Source: HK1 sp965220535 (GTDB lineage: Bacteria; Pseudomonadota; Gammaproteobacteria; HK1). From it: 64,000 bases of DNA. A program made the translations under genes and the position numbers. The notes under the pieces are model-generated. The model did no database searches. It had not been told where the DNA came from and saw only the letters and a program-made list of their open reading frames with translations. How positions within the stretch are numbered: the stretch's first letter is position 1; each line of letters begins with the position of its first letter. Shown here piece by piece: positions 1-9,600 of the stretch. The DNA is taken from contig OZ244833.1 of the NCBI GenBank assembly GCA_965220535.1, positions 2,480,001 to 2,544,000 of the forward strand, given 5' to 3'.

Positions 1-59
1 TTCGGGCGCATTTCCTCGGGCAATCGCCCGCGCCGACGCCCTTACCCCCGTCGAGGCTC

Positions 60-1725
60 GAAACCGCCGGTGACGGAAGGCCATCGACGCTTCGCCCTCC
101 TCGCGGCGAGCCAACCCCGCCTGCAGGTCTCGGATAGCGGTGATTTTTCCTTTTCCCGAGCCTTTTCGGGGGGCTGCGAAAAGCCCTTTTCGCCGCTCGC
201 ATCGGAGCATAAGCCTTCGGAGGAAACGAAAACTCGCCCGCCGGCGGGATCGCAACATCGGAAGATCGCGCCCGGCATCGTTGCGGCGAGTTTTTCGGCA
301 AGGCGGTGAGCGCTTCGATGCTTCGATCATCGGCCGATCGAGGCTCGGGTTTCCAAGACGATCCCTTCGAAAATCGCCGCTACCGGCCTTGCCGGTCGCC
401 GCCGAACGTAGCCTCTTTTCCTGTGTCGCTGCTCGCATCGAGCCTAGGCCTTCGGACGAAACGAAGTCTCGCCTGTCCCCGGGACCGCGATATCCGAATG
501 GTGCGCTCGTCGTCGCGGCGGGTTTTTCGGCCAAGCGGCGAGCGTTTCGAAGGCTCGATGATCGGCCGATCCCTTCGGACTCGGACCATGCCGATCGCCG
601 CCGAACGTAGTTTCTACAAAGCCCTTGTCGCCGCCCGCACCGAGCCTAGGCCTTCGGAGGAAGCGAAGTCTCGCCTGCCGCCGGGATCGCGGTATCGGAA
701 TGTCGCGCCCGGCGTCGTCTCGGCGGGCTTTTTTCGGCCAAGCAGTGAGCGCTTCGAAGGTTCGACGATATGCCGATCGAGGATCTAAGCCTCCAAGACG
801 ATTCCCTCGAATTCGGACCGCACCGGTCGCCGCCGAACGCGGTCTCTACAAAGCCTTTGTCGCTGCCCGCACCGAGCCTAAGCCTTCGGAGGAAACGAAG
901 GCCTGCCTGCCGCCGGGATCGCGGTATCGGAAGGTCGCGCTCGGCGTCGTCGCGGCGGGCTTTTCGGCCAAGCGGTCAGCGCTTCGAGGGTTTGTCGACT
1001 GGCTGATCAAGGGCTTGGATCTTCCGGACGATCCCTTCGAATTCGGACCGCACCGGTCGCCGCCGAACGCGGTCTCTTTATTGGTTGTCGCTGCCCGCAT
1101 CAAGCCTAAGCCTTCGGAGGAAACGAAGGCCTGCCTGCCGCCGGGATCGCGGTATCGGAAGGTCGCGCTCGGCGTCGTCGTGGCGGGCTTTTCGGTCAAG
1201 CGGTCAGCGCTTCGAGGGTTTGTCGACCGGCCGATCAAAGGCTTGGGTCTCCCAGAAGATCCCTTCGAATTCGGAGCGTGCCGGTCGCTGCCGAACGCGG
1301 TCTCTACAAAGCCCTTGTCGCCGCCCGCATCGAGCCTACGCCTTCGGACGAAACGAAGGCCCGTCTGTCCCCGGGAGCATGGCATCCGAATGATGCGTCC
1401 GGCATCGTCGGCGGGTTTTTCGGCCAAGCGTCGAGCGTTTCGAAGGCTCGACGATCGGCCGATCGATGATTCGGGTCTCCCGGCCGATCCCTTCGAACTC
1501 GGACCGTGCCGGTCGCCGCCGAACGCGGTCTCTTTATTGTTTGTCGTTGCCTGCATCAAGCCTAAGCCTTGGGATGAAACGAAGGCCTGCCTGTTCCCGG
1601 GATCGCGGCATCCGAATGGCGCTCGGCGTCGTCGCGGCGGGTTTTTCGGCCAAGCGGTGAGCGCTTAGAGGGCTCGACGACCTGCCGATCAAGGACTCGA
1701 GGATCCAAGACGATCCCTTCGAAAA
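60..1725. repeat. Array of about seven degenerate ~200-235 bp tandem repeats
   Basis: The same block recurs along this stretch. A landmark AAACGAAG (once AAGCGAAG) occurs at 224, 459, 661, 893, 1121, 1351 and 1577, giving periods of 235, 202, 232, 228, 230 and 226 bp. Each unit also carries a GCCGCCGAACG-like block, a GGGATCGCGGTATCGGAA-like block, a TTTTTCGGCCAAGCGG-like block and a GACGATCCCTTCGAA-like block. The copies at 840-1320 are the most alike. Long open frames cross the array on both strands, but most periods are not multiples of three and the frames disagree, so I read it as noncoding. A last partial unit fades into the 3' flank of xseA. Function unknown. Confidence 0.8.
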
Positions 1726-1779
1726 ATTGCGCCCTCGGATCGCGCCGGTCGGCGGCGGTCGAAAGAAGCGATCTTTTGC

Positions 1780-3201
1780 TCAGGGATCCTTCGTTCGATC
1801 GAGGGACGGCGATCCCGCCCCTTCTTTCGTACCGACGACTTCCAATTCCAGCGAGCCGCGGGCCAGCCGAGCTTGCAGACGCTCGCCGGGGCGTACCTCG
1901 CTCGCTTCCCGCACCGCTTGCACCCTTTCCTCGTCTTGTTTCAAAAGGATCGAGTAGCCGCGCTCCAAGGTCGTGCCGGGTCCGAGTGCGCGCAAGGTTC
2001 GATCGAGTTGATGCACCCGCATTCGTCGATCCTCGAAGGCCGATGCCAGCGAGCGTTTCATGCCGCGCTCCAAGCGTTCGAGGAGATGGCAGTATTGGCG
2101 AACGATGCGCTCCAAGGACTGCCGATTCAAGCGCATCGACTTCATCCGGGCGCGCTCGCTCTTCGCTTGGAGGATGCGGCGCATCCTTTGTGACAGCCTC
2201 GAAGAGGCGTGATCCAGTCGCTGCGCCTGATCTTCGAGTCGCCGTTTGGGATCCGACAATCGGCGAACGAGGTTATCCGTGTCTTTGCGGCGCCCGTCGA
2301 CGATGCGGAGAATCGCTCTTTGCAAGAGCCTTTCGAAATCCGAAAACCGCTTCGTCCACTCCGCTTTGTCGGGAGCCGCCTTTTCCGCCGCCGCCGAAGG
2401 GGTGGGTGCCGATAGGTCGGCCACGCAATCGGCGATGGTGAAATCGGGTTCGTGACCGATGCCGGTGATGATGGGGATCGTGGCGCGAAAGATGGCGCGG
2501 GCGAGTCCTTCGTCGTCGAAGGCCTTCAAATCCTCGGCCGAACCGCCGCCGCGAGCGAGGATCAGAAGGTCGCACTCGCACCGCTTGCAGGCGATGTCGA
2601 TCATGCGGGCGATCTCCTCGGCAGCCCCTTCGCCTTGTACCGGAATCGGATGGATCAATATCGGGATCGCGGGGAAGCGGCGGCCGAGCACCCGGAGCAT
2701 ATCCTTGACCACCGCCCCGGTCGGCGAGGTGATCAGCCCGATACGCCGAGGCAGTTCGGGGAGCGGGCGTTTGTGCCGCTGATCGAAAAGCCCCTCGGCC
2801 TGCAGCCTGGCCTTGAGTTTTTCCAAGGCGCGTTGCGCCGCCCCGGCCCCCGCCTCCTCCATGCGCTGCACCCGGAGTTGGAAACTCCCGTTGACGTCAT
2901 ACAGACTCACCACCGCTTGCACGAGTACCGACACGCCGTCTTCGGGCTCGAATTTCAGATTGCCGAAACGCTGCGACCCCGCGAACATCACGCATCTCAC
3001 ACTGCAAGATTCGTCCTTGAGGGCGAAATAAAGATGCCCCGCCGCCGAACGGACCAAACCGGAGATCTCCCCCTCGACCCGAACCGTTCCGAAGGAATCC
3101 TCGAGCAAAGCCCGAGCCTCCCGGTTGAGACGGGTGATCGTGTAGATCTCATCGCTATCGCCGACGGGGACTGCGAGAGGCTCGAATTCGGATGTGGGCA
3201 T
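1780..3201 (-). CDS. xseA: Exodeoxyribonuclease VII large subunit
   Basis: XseA is the large subunit of exonuclease VII, which degrades single-stranded DNA to oligonucleotides in repair together with XseB. The 473-residue product has the normal family length. The N-terminal OB fold is visible (GEISGLVRSAAGHLYFALKD, about residues 43-62). The conserved core follows with ARGGGSAEDL and ITGIGHEPDFTIAD, then the APTPSAAAE stretch. The rest is a long, charged, probably coiled-coil segment, as in the family. The start at 3201 gives the canonical N-terminus. Immediately upstream lie three diverged tandem copies of its own first ~40 codons plus leader. No xseB is seen in the window. Confidence 0.95.
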   Translation of the reverse strand: MPTSEFEPLAVPVGDSDEIYTITRLNREARALLEDSFGTVRVEGEISGLVRSAAGHLYFALKDESCSVRCVMFAGSQRFGNLKFEPEDGVSVLVQAVVSLYDVNGSFQLRVQRMEEAGAGAAQRALEKLKARLQAEGLFDQRHKRPLPELPRRIGLITSPTGAVVKDMLRVLGRRFPAIPILIHPIPVQGEGAAEEIARMIDIACKRCECDLLILARGGGSAEDLKAFDDEGLARAIFRATIPIITGIGHEPDFTIADCVADLSAPTPSAAAEKAAPDKAEWTKRFSDFERLLQRAILRIVDGRRKDTDNLVRRLSDPKRRLEDQAQRLDHASSRLSQRMRRILQAKSERARMKSMRLNRQSLERIVRQYCHLLERLERGMKRSLASAFEDRRMRVHQLDRTLRALGPGTTLERGYSILLKQDEERVQAVREASEVRPGERLQARLARGSLELEVVGTKEGAGSPSLDRTKDP

Positions 3202-3216
3202 CGGCGTGTGGGGGAA

Positions 3217-3429
3217 TCAGGAGTGGAGGAGGGAGGAAAAAGAGCGCTCGGCTTTTACGCCGCCATCGGCATTGCCTTCGAACGGCTCGGGGCTTTCGCT
3301 CCCGACCCGAATCGTACCGAAGGAATCGCCGAGCAAAGCCTGCGCCTCCCGGTCGAAACGGGCGAGCGTGTCGATCCTATCGTTATCGCCGGCGGGGATC
3401 GCGAGAGGCTCGAATTCGGATGTGGGCAT
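3217..3429 (-). pseudogene. Truncated xseA 5'-end copy 1 (70-codon ORF)
   Basis: The first ~40 residues follow the XseA N-terminus (MPTSEFEPLAIPAGDNDRID against MPTSEFEPLAVPVGDSDEIY). The frame then runs into duplicated leader DNA and ends in SFSSLLHS-stop, 15 bp before the xseA start. It contains no catalytic part of XseA. It could be translated as a micro-ORF upstream of xseA, but no clear ribosome-binding site precedes its ATG. Most likely it is a by-product of the tandem duplication. Confidence 0.5.
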
Positions 3430-3444
3430 CGGCGTGCAGGGGAA

Positions 3445-3657
3445 TCAGGAGTGGAGGACGGCGGAAAAAGAGCGCTCGGCTTTTACGCCCTCATCGGCGT
3501 TGCTTTCGAGCGTATCGGGGCTTTCGCACCCGACCCGAATCGCCCCGAAGAAATCGCCGAGCAAGGCCTGCGCCTCCCGGTCGAAACGGGCGATCGTGTC
3601 GATCCTATCGTTATCGCCGGCGGGGACTGCGAGAGGCTCGAATTCGGATGAGGGCAT
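3445..3657 (-). pseudogene. Truncated xseA 5'-end copy 2 (70-codon ORF)
   Basis: Same length and layout as copy 1, starting MPSSEFEPLAVPAGDNDRID and ending SFSAVLHS-stop 15 bp before the next copy. The frame has stayed open despite many substitutions, which may mean either recent duplication or weak constraint. Confidence 0.5.
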
Positions 3658-3672
3658 CGGCGTGTGGGGGAA

Positions 3673-3873
3673 TCAGGAGTGGAGGAGGGTGGAAAAAGAT
3701 CGCTCGGCTTTTACGCCCTCATCGGCGTTTCTTTCGAACGGTTCGGGTTTTTCGCACCCGACCCGAATCGTACCGAAGGGATCGCCGAGCAAGGCCTGCG
3801 CCTCTTGGTCGAAACGGGCGATCGTGTCGATCCCGTCGTTATCGCCGGCGGGGATCCCGAAAGGCATCGGCAT
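3673..3873 (-). pseudogene. Truncated xseA 5'-end copy 3 (66-codon ORF)
   Basis: The outermost copy has lost about four codons near its start (MPMPFGIPAGDNDGID) and otherwise follows the same plan, ending SFSTLLHS-stop. It begins ~50 bp downstream of the stop of the FrnE-like DsbA gene, so the four starts lie in one transcription direction behind that gene. Confidence 0.45.
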
Positions 3874-3924
3874 GCCAAGAGCGCGATGAGAGGATGGAAT
3901 CCGGTCTTGTACGCCGGAGATCGA

Positions 3925-4617
3925 TCAGCGCGCTTCCGCAGCAGCGGCAGGTTCGGGGGTCGCCTTGCCCTCCCCGATCTCGTATTTCCGGAAGATACGC
4001 AGGAAATCCTCGGACTCCACCGCCCCGGGCACCGCCACCTTCCTGTCGAGGACGAAGCAGGGAACGCCGCTGATCCCGGCGCTGCGTGCCTGCCGATCCT
4101 CCTCGATGACTTCATCGCGACCGGCGTCGCTGTCCAACATGCGGCGCGCTTCGGGCCCGTCGTATCCGGCCTCGCTCGCGATCTGCACCAATACATCCTT
4201 GTCGCCGACATCCCGCGCCTGCGCGAAATAGGCCTCGAAGAGCGCCTCGACCATCGCCTCTTGCCCTGCAGGCTGCCCGCTCGCCCAACGCACCAAACGA
4301 TGAGAATCCACTGTATTCGGAGTGCGGGCAATCGCCTTGAAATCGAAGGGCAGCGATTCCCGCGCCCCTTGCGCCATCACCCGGCCATAGACCGACCGCG
4401 CATTGTCCTCCCCGCCGAATTTGGTCGACAGATAATCCTGCCGATCCATCCCCGCGGCCGGCATCTGCGGATTGAGCTGAAAAGCGTGCCAAACAGTTTC
4501 CACCTGCAAATCCGCCCGCGCCTCCAATGCCCGCTCGAGCCGTCGCTTGCCGATCCAACACCAAGGACAGATCGTGTCGGAGAAGATATCGATACGAATC
4601 GGATGTCTTTCGCTCAT
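3925..4617 (-). CDS. DsbA-family oxidoreductase, FrnE-like
   Basis: Predicted cytoplasmic thiol-disulfide oxidoreductase of the DsbA/FrnE (2-hydroxychromene-2-carboxylate isomerase-like) group. The thioredoxin active site is CPWC at about residues 17-20 within DIFSDTICPWCWIGKRRLE. The helical insert and the cis-Pro region (GISGVPCFVLD, ~residues 178-188) follow. There is no signal peptide, which fits FrnE rather than periplasmic DsbA. Length 230 residues is typical. The C-terminus ends in an Ala/Glu-rich tail. It lies 56 bp downstream of the type III R-M genes on the same strand and may be read through from them. The physiological substrate cannot be told from sequence. Confidence 0.85.
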   Translation of the reverse strand: MSERHPIRIDIFSDTICPWCWIGKRRLERALEARADLQVETVWHAFQLNPQMPAAGMDRQDYLSTKFGGEDNARSVYGRVMAQGARESLPFDFKAIARTPNTVDSHRLVRWASGQPAGQEAMVEALFEAYFAQARDVGDKDVLVQIASEAGYDGPEARRMLDSDAGRDEVIEEDRQARSAGISGVPCFVLDRKVAVPGAVESEDFLRIFRKYEIGEGKATPEPAAAAEAR

Positions 4618-4673
4618 GGGAACTCCTCATCGATACTCGGTTTTACCGCTCACGCCTCCGGGGGCGCAGGGCT

Positions 4674-5214
4674 TCAGTAGAAATTCAGCATCTCGATCCG
4701 CTTGTCCCCGGGACTTGTCTTGATGGCCGCTTCCAACTCGGCATGACTCGTCCTCGGAGCCGGACAATCGCCGAGATAATAGAGGGTGTCGAACTCGGCA
4801 CCATACACATCGACGATCTCTCGCATGATCTCTTGCGTCAATCCTTCCGTAACGCAATAACAACGGCGATCGCAAAGCGCGAAAGGGTATGACTGCACCT
4901 CGTGCAGGTGCAAAGGCTGATCGAGAGTTACTCCCGTCTCCAATAACGTCTCCCAGAGCAAAGGCTCGAAGCGATCGACACTCAGATCCGTATGATGGGC
5001 AAGCAGCTCCCCTTGGCTGGTATCGGCCAAACTCGTCTCGGTATCTCGAGAAAAAACCGAATCCACCACGCAAAAAGATCGAAAACCGATATCGATTTTC
5101 TTTTCCGGATGCTCATTGTCGATTTTTTCTCCGGCGCGTCGGATGCGCTCACGCGCAATGTCGGCAATAGTCGGAAAAGGCGTTGAAGAGCCCGAACCCC
5201 TCGAAATTTTTGGC
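4674..5214 (-). other. mod: Detached C-terminal reading frame of type III methyltransferase mod
   Basis: Downstream of the 16-nt C-run the conserved end of a type III Mod protein is found in another frame. TIADIARERIRRAGEKI at about 5170-5120 is followed by KKIDIGFRSF and then ~130 residues ending RIEMLNFY-stop at 4674. In typical Mod proteins this segment follows directly after the CIKN-like motif, which here lies just before the tract in the upstream frame. The two frames join if the tract is 14 or 17 nt. A full-length protein would then be about 650 residues, near the family norm. Confidence 0.8.
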
Positions 5215-6628
5215 GGGGGGGGGGGGGGGGTAGATTTTTGATGCAAAAATCGTATGTTTCTTTCGATTTTTTCGGGTCGATTGACTCCGGCCGTTGAACC
5301 ATAATGAACCGACGCTTGCCTCCGTCTTCGGCGTTGAGTTGCATCACCGCATGCGCAGTGGTGGCGGAGCCCGCGAAGAAGTCTAGGACGATGTCGTTGT
5401 TTCTAGTACACAGAGTAGCAAAGCGTTCGATTAATTTCTCCGGTTTGGGGTTTGAAAAATAGTTCCCGCCCATCAAGGAAATAAAATCGTTAGTAGCATT
5501 TGTATTTGTCGGTAGATCAGACCAAAGGTTTATTGAAACTCTCCCGCGCTTTTCGGCTTCATGTAAAAATCTCTTTCTCTGAGGGCCAGATACGCCAGAT
5601 TTTCCGAAGACAATACGATTATCCTCAAGCAATTTCTTGAATTTACCATCTTCGTTTTTCCAGCTTTTTCCAGGAAGAGGTTTATATATTTTCCCAGTGT
5701 TAGGGTTTATGATTTCATATTGCTGATTCGGACGCCACCCGTCAACTTGAAAGGGGTCTGCTTTCCATGGTCCACGAGGATCATTATCAGAATTTGAAAA
5801 TCCTTGACCTGATTCCAGAAGTCTAAATAAATAACGATGCTCAACGTAGTACTGTTTGTTTTTCATATATGCTAGATTATGGGTATATGATGAAGAAATC
5901 AAAGCAGTATTAGTTACCGATTTAGTCGAGTGCCAAATTATATCACCAACAAAATTCCCCTCTCCGAAAATCTCATCGCAAATCAGTTTGAGATTCGCCT
6001 GCTCGTTATCATCGATGGAGATGAAAATCACCCCGTCGTCGGTCAACAACTCACGGGCAAGTTTAAGTCGCGGATACATCATCGCCAGCCAGCCGGCATG
6101 AAAACGACCGCGAAGGCCGTCTTTCAGTTCGCTGATTTGCTGCACACCCTCCTCGTCCAAAACCCCGATGTCTTTGAGATATTCCTGCTGCGTTTGACTG
6201 AAATCATCTTGGTAGATAAAGTCGTCATTGCCGGTATTATAGGGAGGATCGATATAGATCATCTTGATTCGCTCGCGATAGCTTTTCCGCAGCATCCTCA
6301 GTACGTCGAGGTTGTCTCCTTCGATGAACAGATTTCCGGTTTCGTTGAAGCCGGTATCTACGCCGTCTTTCGGAATCAGCGTTTTGTAGGACGGTATCTG
6401 CGCTTGGAGCCGAGCCCGCCGTTTTCCGGGAAACCGTAGCTCATAGCGGTCGCTGTCATCGGAGATATCGACCAACCCCTTGATCTCGTCCAAAAATTCC
6501 TGCTTCAAAGCGTGAACGATATAGGGCTTTCCATCCTCTCCGATCCGTTCCTTTTCGGTCAACGCTTCGGGGAAGCAATTCTTGATTTTAGTGAGGATTT
6601 CCTGCCATGAAGGCTTGCGAGAGTTCAT
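4982..6628 (-). CDS. mod: Type III restriction-modification DNA methyltransferase, phase-variable
   Basis: Mod subunit of a type III system; it methylates adenine N6 and supplies sequence specificity to Res. Motif IV is IYIDPPYNTGND (about residues 128-139) and the AdoMet-binding motif is LDFFAGSATT (~res 415), the beta-class order. The central target-recognition region (about 5440-5960) is strikingly AT-rich compared with its neighbours, a usual sign of exchange. As sequenced, after CIKN at the C-run the frame moves into a meaningless tail (PPPPPRQKFRG...), giving 548 residues. The proper C-terminus is in another frame (4674-5214). Its ATG overlaps the res stop (ATGA), so the two are translationally coupled, with res first, the reverse of the usual mod-res order. 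Possible phasevarion regulator. Confidence 0.88.
   Translation of the reverse strand: MNSRKPSWQEILTKIKNCFPEALTEKERIGEDGKPYIVHALKQEFLDEIKGLVDISDDSDRYELRFPGKRRARLQAQIPSYKTLIPKDGVDTGFNETGNLFIEGDNLDVLRMLRKSYRERIKMIYIDPPYNTGNDDFIYQDDFSQTQQEYLKDIGVLDEEGVQQISELKDGLRGRFHAGWLAMMYPRLKLARELLTDDGVIFISIDDNEQANLKLICDEIFGEGNFVGDIIWHSTKSVTNTALISSSYTHNLAYMKNKQYYVEHRYLFRLLESGQGFSNSDNDPRGPWKADPFQVDGWRPNQQYEIINPNTGKIYKPLPGKSWKNEDGKFKKLLEDNRIVFGKSGVSGPQRKRFLHEAEKRGRVSINLWSDLPTNTNATNDFISLMGGNYFSNPKPEKLIERFATLCTRNNDIVLDFFAGSATTAHAVMQLNAEDGGKRRFIMVQRPESIDPKKSKETYDFCIKNLPPPPPRQKFRGVRALQRLFRLLPTLRVSASDAPEKKSTMSIRKRKSISVFDLFAWWIRFFLEIPRRVWPIPAKGSCLPIIRI
5215..5230 (-). repeat. 16-nt homopolymer (C-run in coding strand) inside mod
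   Basis: The plus strand shows 16 consecutive G from 5215 to 5230, so the mod coding strand reads CTA, 16 C, then GCCAAAAATTT. Slipped-strand mispairing in such a tract changes the frame. Tracts of 14 or 17 join Mod to its conserved C-terminus. A tract of 15 gives a stop soon after (…CRHCA). The present 16 gives an unrelated tail. The run encodes poly-Pro. Confidence 0.9.
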
Positions 6629-9600
6629 CGGGCGACTCCTGATTCTTCAAACCATCGGATCAGTCCACGATATCCGTCGACGACTTTGAAGCGAATTTGA
6701 TCGGCATGAATACCCTTGAAATATCGTTCCATGAAGCGAACGCGATATTTTTCATGCCGATAGACGAGATCATCCATGACGGTGGTCGGTTTTGCTTCGG
6801 CGACGAAATAGATATTCGAATCTTCTTTCTCGTTGCCTTGCACCACGAAAGCGAAATCGGGATTGATACCCTTCGGATGAAAGGGAGCGGGGATGTTGAT
6901 CGCTCGGGGGATTTTGGCGAATACGATGATATTTTCGTTTTTCAACGCCGCCGTCGATATTTTTCTTTCGGGGTCGATGCTGTCGTAAGGAGCGATTTCT
7001 TCCCAAAGATTATTATCCTCATGATCGAAAGGAAGTTCCTTTAGTTCGATATAGTCCGTCGCATCGAATTTTCGATCGCTCAATGTGATCGAGGACCATG
7101 AATCACGCAAATCATCCAAGGAATGATAGTGAATATTATCGACGATGCTGGCGTAGATCACATCCTGAATCGCTTTTCCTACCTCGTCGATCGCCGACCA
7201 TGAATTTTTCTGTATTTTTTGCCAGCAATCGGGGTCGATTTCCTTGAGTATCTCGATAATCCGGTTGCGTGGCAGATCGGTTTTCTTCGCCAGTCGGTTC
7301 AGAAATTCACTGGTGCTCATTTCGCTGATGAGTGGGGCCTCCGGCTCCACCGATCTTTCTTCGGATTCGTTTTTTTCAAAAGAATCATCGCCTAGTCGAA
7401 TCGATTCTCTTTTGACATGAATGCTCGGCGGCTCGATTTGATCCTTGATCCGATTGACAGCCTCTTTCGCTTGTTCGAGGAAATCATCGGAGTATTTGAT
7501 TTCATAGATGACTTTGCGATGCAACATCCGCCAAAGTTCTTTGAATTTTTCATAGTGAGCCGCACTCGCTTTGTATTTTCGAGGTTTGCGAATTTCTTTT
7601 CTCGAGTCTTTGGTCGAAGGAGAGTCGGAAAGGCGAGAGGGAAGATTTTTTCCGGCGATCAATTTCTGGATATCAAGACCGGATTCATCGAGGATTTCTT
7701 CCATACCATGATAACAAATCAGAATATCTTTCTCGTCGATGCATCCGGCATGATAAAGAGAATCGATTATTTTTCGTCCTTCAGGACGATTGATTCCGTA
7801 GATGCGGCACAGATCCTCCACTCGAATTTCGAAGATCATTTTTTCCGAGCAGCGTCTTTCGCCGAGTTCTTTTTGTAACTTGTCGATGAACTTCCCGTTC
7901 CCGAGGGTGAAGATATGCAGCTGATTGATCGAGGAAAATTCCGATCCGATGGTATCTCGGTCTTGACGCTCGAGATCTTCGTCAACGCATATACGAAGCC
8001 CTCGTCCGACCTCTTGTACGAGACTCGTTTCCGAGTATCCGGTGCGGAGCTTGCAGATCTGAAATACGTTCGGATTATCCCAGCCTTCGCGCAAAGCGGA
8101 ATGAGCGAAAATGAAGCGCAGTTTGTTCTTCGGATCCAACACTCTTTCTTTGTCGCGCAGAATCAATTCATTGATCTCTTGTTGCAATTTTCGTTCTTCT
8201 TCGCTTTGTCCACCCCCTTTGCCGCGATCGAGTTTGAGGTTGGAAGCGCTCGATTGAGAAAAATAACCGCCGTGGACTTCTGCCGCCGTCCATTGTTCGA
8301 GATAAAGACGCCAAGGGTCTGACGAGTCGAGTTTTTCGAGGTGTTTTTTCCGGCAGACTTCGTAGATTTTTTCGAAGGATTTTTGGAGTCGGCCTTTGCT
8401 TCCGTCGGCTTGGTGATCCCGATAATCCTTGACTCGATCGATGAAAAACAATGAAAGGCATTTGATTTTTCGCCTGAACAGTTCACGCTCTTTTTCCAAG
8501 TGCTGATCGATCGTGTCGCGCAACATGATTTCATCCACCAGCCATTCGTTCTCCGCTGCCTTCCCGCTATATTCCCCGAGATTCAAACGACGACCGTTCG
8601 AGAGTTCGACAAAGCCCTTCCCGCCGTCTATTTTGACGACTCTCAAATCACGATACGCCGGATTTTTGGTGAATCGGTATAGTTTTCCTGCTTGTTCTTC
8701 GGCTTCTGCGCCTTGGACAGTGATCGTTTTCGGTTTTCCATCGAAACTGATCGCATCCAGTTTTGCCGTCGTTCCCGATAGGTGCATCAATCCTAAAAAG
8801 GCACTTTCCGTTCGATCCGTCCGGTAGTCGGCAACCGAGATTTCTTTGACCAGATCCTGATCGAAAGCATCCCAAGAATCGAGCGTATAAACGAGATTCT
8901 CGATTTGATTCTCGCGAAAAGTCGCGGAATAACGAAGCATGAAGGTCGCCTTGAAATCGGACAATCGTTGAAAGGTCTTCGTTCCCTCCACTTTTTGTGG
9001 TTCGTCGATGATGACCACCGGATGTCGAGATGCAATGGCCTCCATCGGAGTTTCGGCTCGACCGGCATGAAATCCTTCGAGATGGCGGTTGAGATTTTTA
9101 TTATAGGAGTTGAATGCGTGATTGGTCATGATCAGCACGGTCGGAACATCACTGTAGAAGAAATCCATCACCTCGGTAGGGGCGCGGGTTCGTCCTTGTA
9201 GTTGTTTTCCGGGCTTTATTTCAAGCACTTTGATCCGCTGGTGGTGGCTTTGCTGAAAATATTCACGGGTGGTCTCGAATGATTTTTTGATGCCCTCCTT
9301 GATGGCGATCGACGGGGTGATGATGACGAAGTGAGTCAGGCCATACTCTCGGTTGAGTTCGAAGATCGCATTGATAAAAGTGAAAGTTTTGCCGGTACCG
9401 GTTTCCATATGCGTATCCAATACCAAGCGACCTTTGTCGAGGCGAAGTCCGTTTTGACGGATATAGTTGCGTTTTTGCACGGTTGCCAGATTGTCTTGTA
9501 GCCGCCGACGGTGGGCGAGCAGGAAATCGATCGCGGGATTCGACGGGGAGGTCGTATTCTCAGGTAGCATACGATGCAGCGGATTGATCGGGCCGCGCTG

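Larger units (their letters stand above)
3080..3880 (-). repeat. Tandem duplication (four copies) of the xseA 5' end and its leader
   Basis: A 228-bp unit is repeated with start codons at 3201 (xseA itself), 3429, 3657 and 3873; the outermost copy is 12 bp shorter. Each unit holds about 40 codons matching the xseA N-terminus followed by ~107 bp that corresponds to the xseA upstream leader. A segment running from about -107 to codon 40 of xseA was therefore apparently duplicated head-to-tail three times. Copies have diverged but keep open frames. Confidence 0.8.

Noticed and set aside
625..1668. Long open frames on both strands in the repeat array (347 and 237 codons)
   Set aside because: Frames are not kept between repeat units because most periods are not multiples of three, and neither product resembles a known protein; high GC alone explains the lack of stops.
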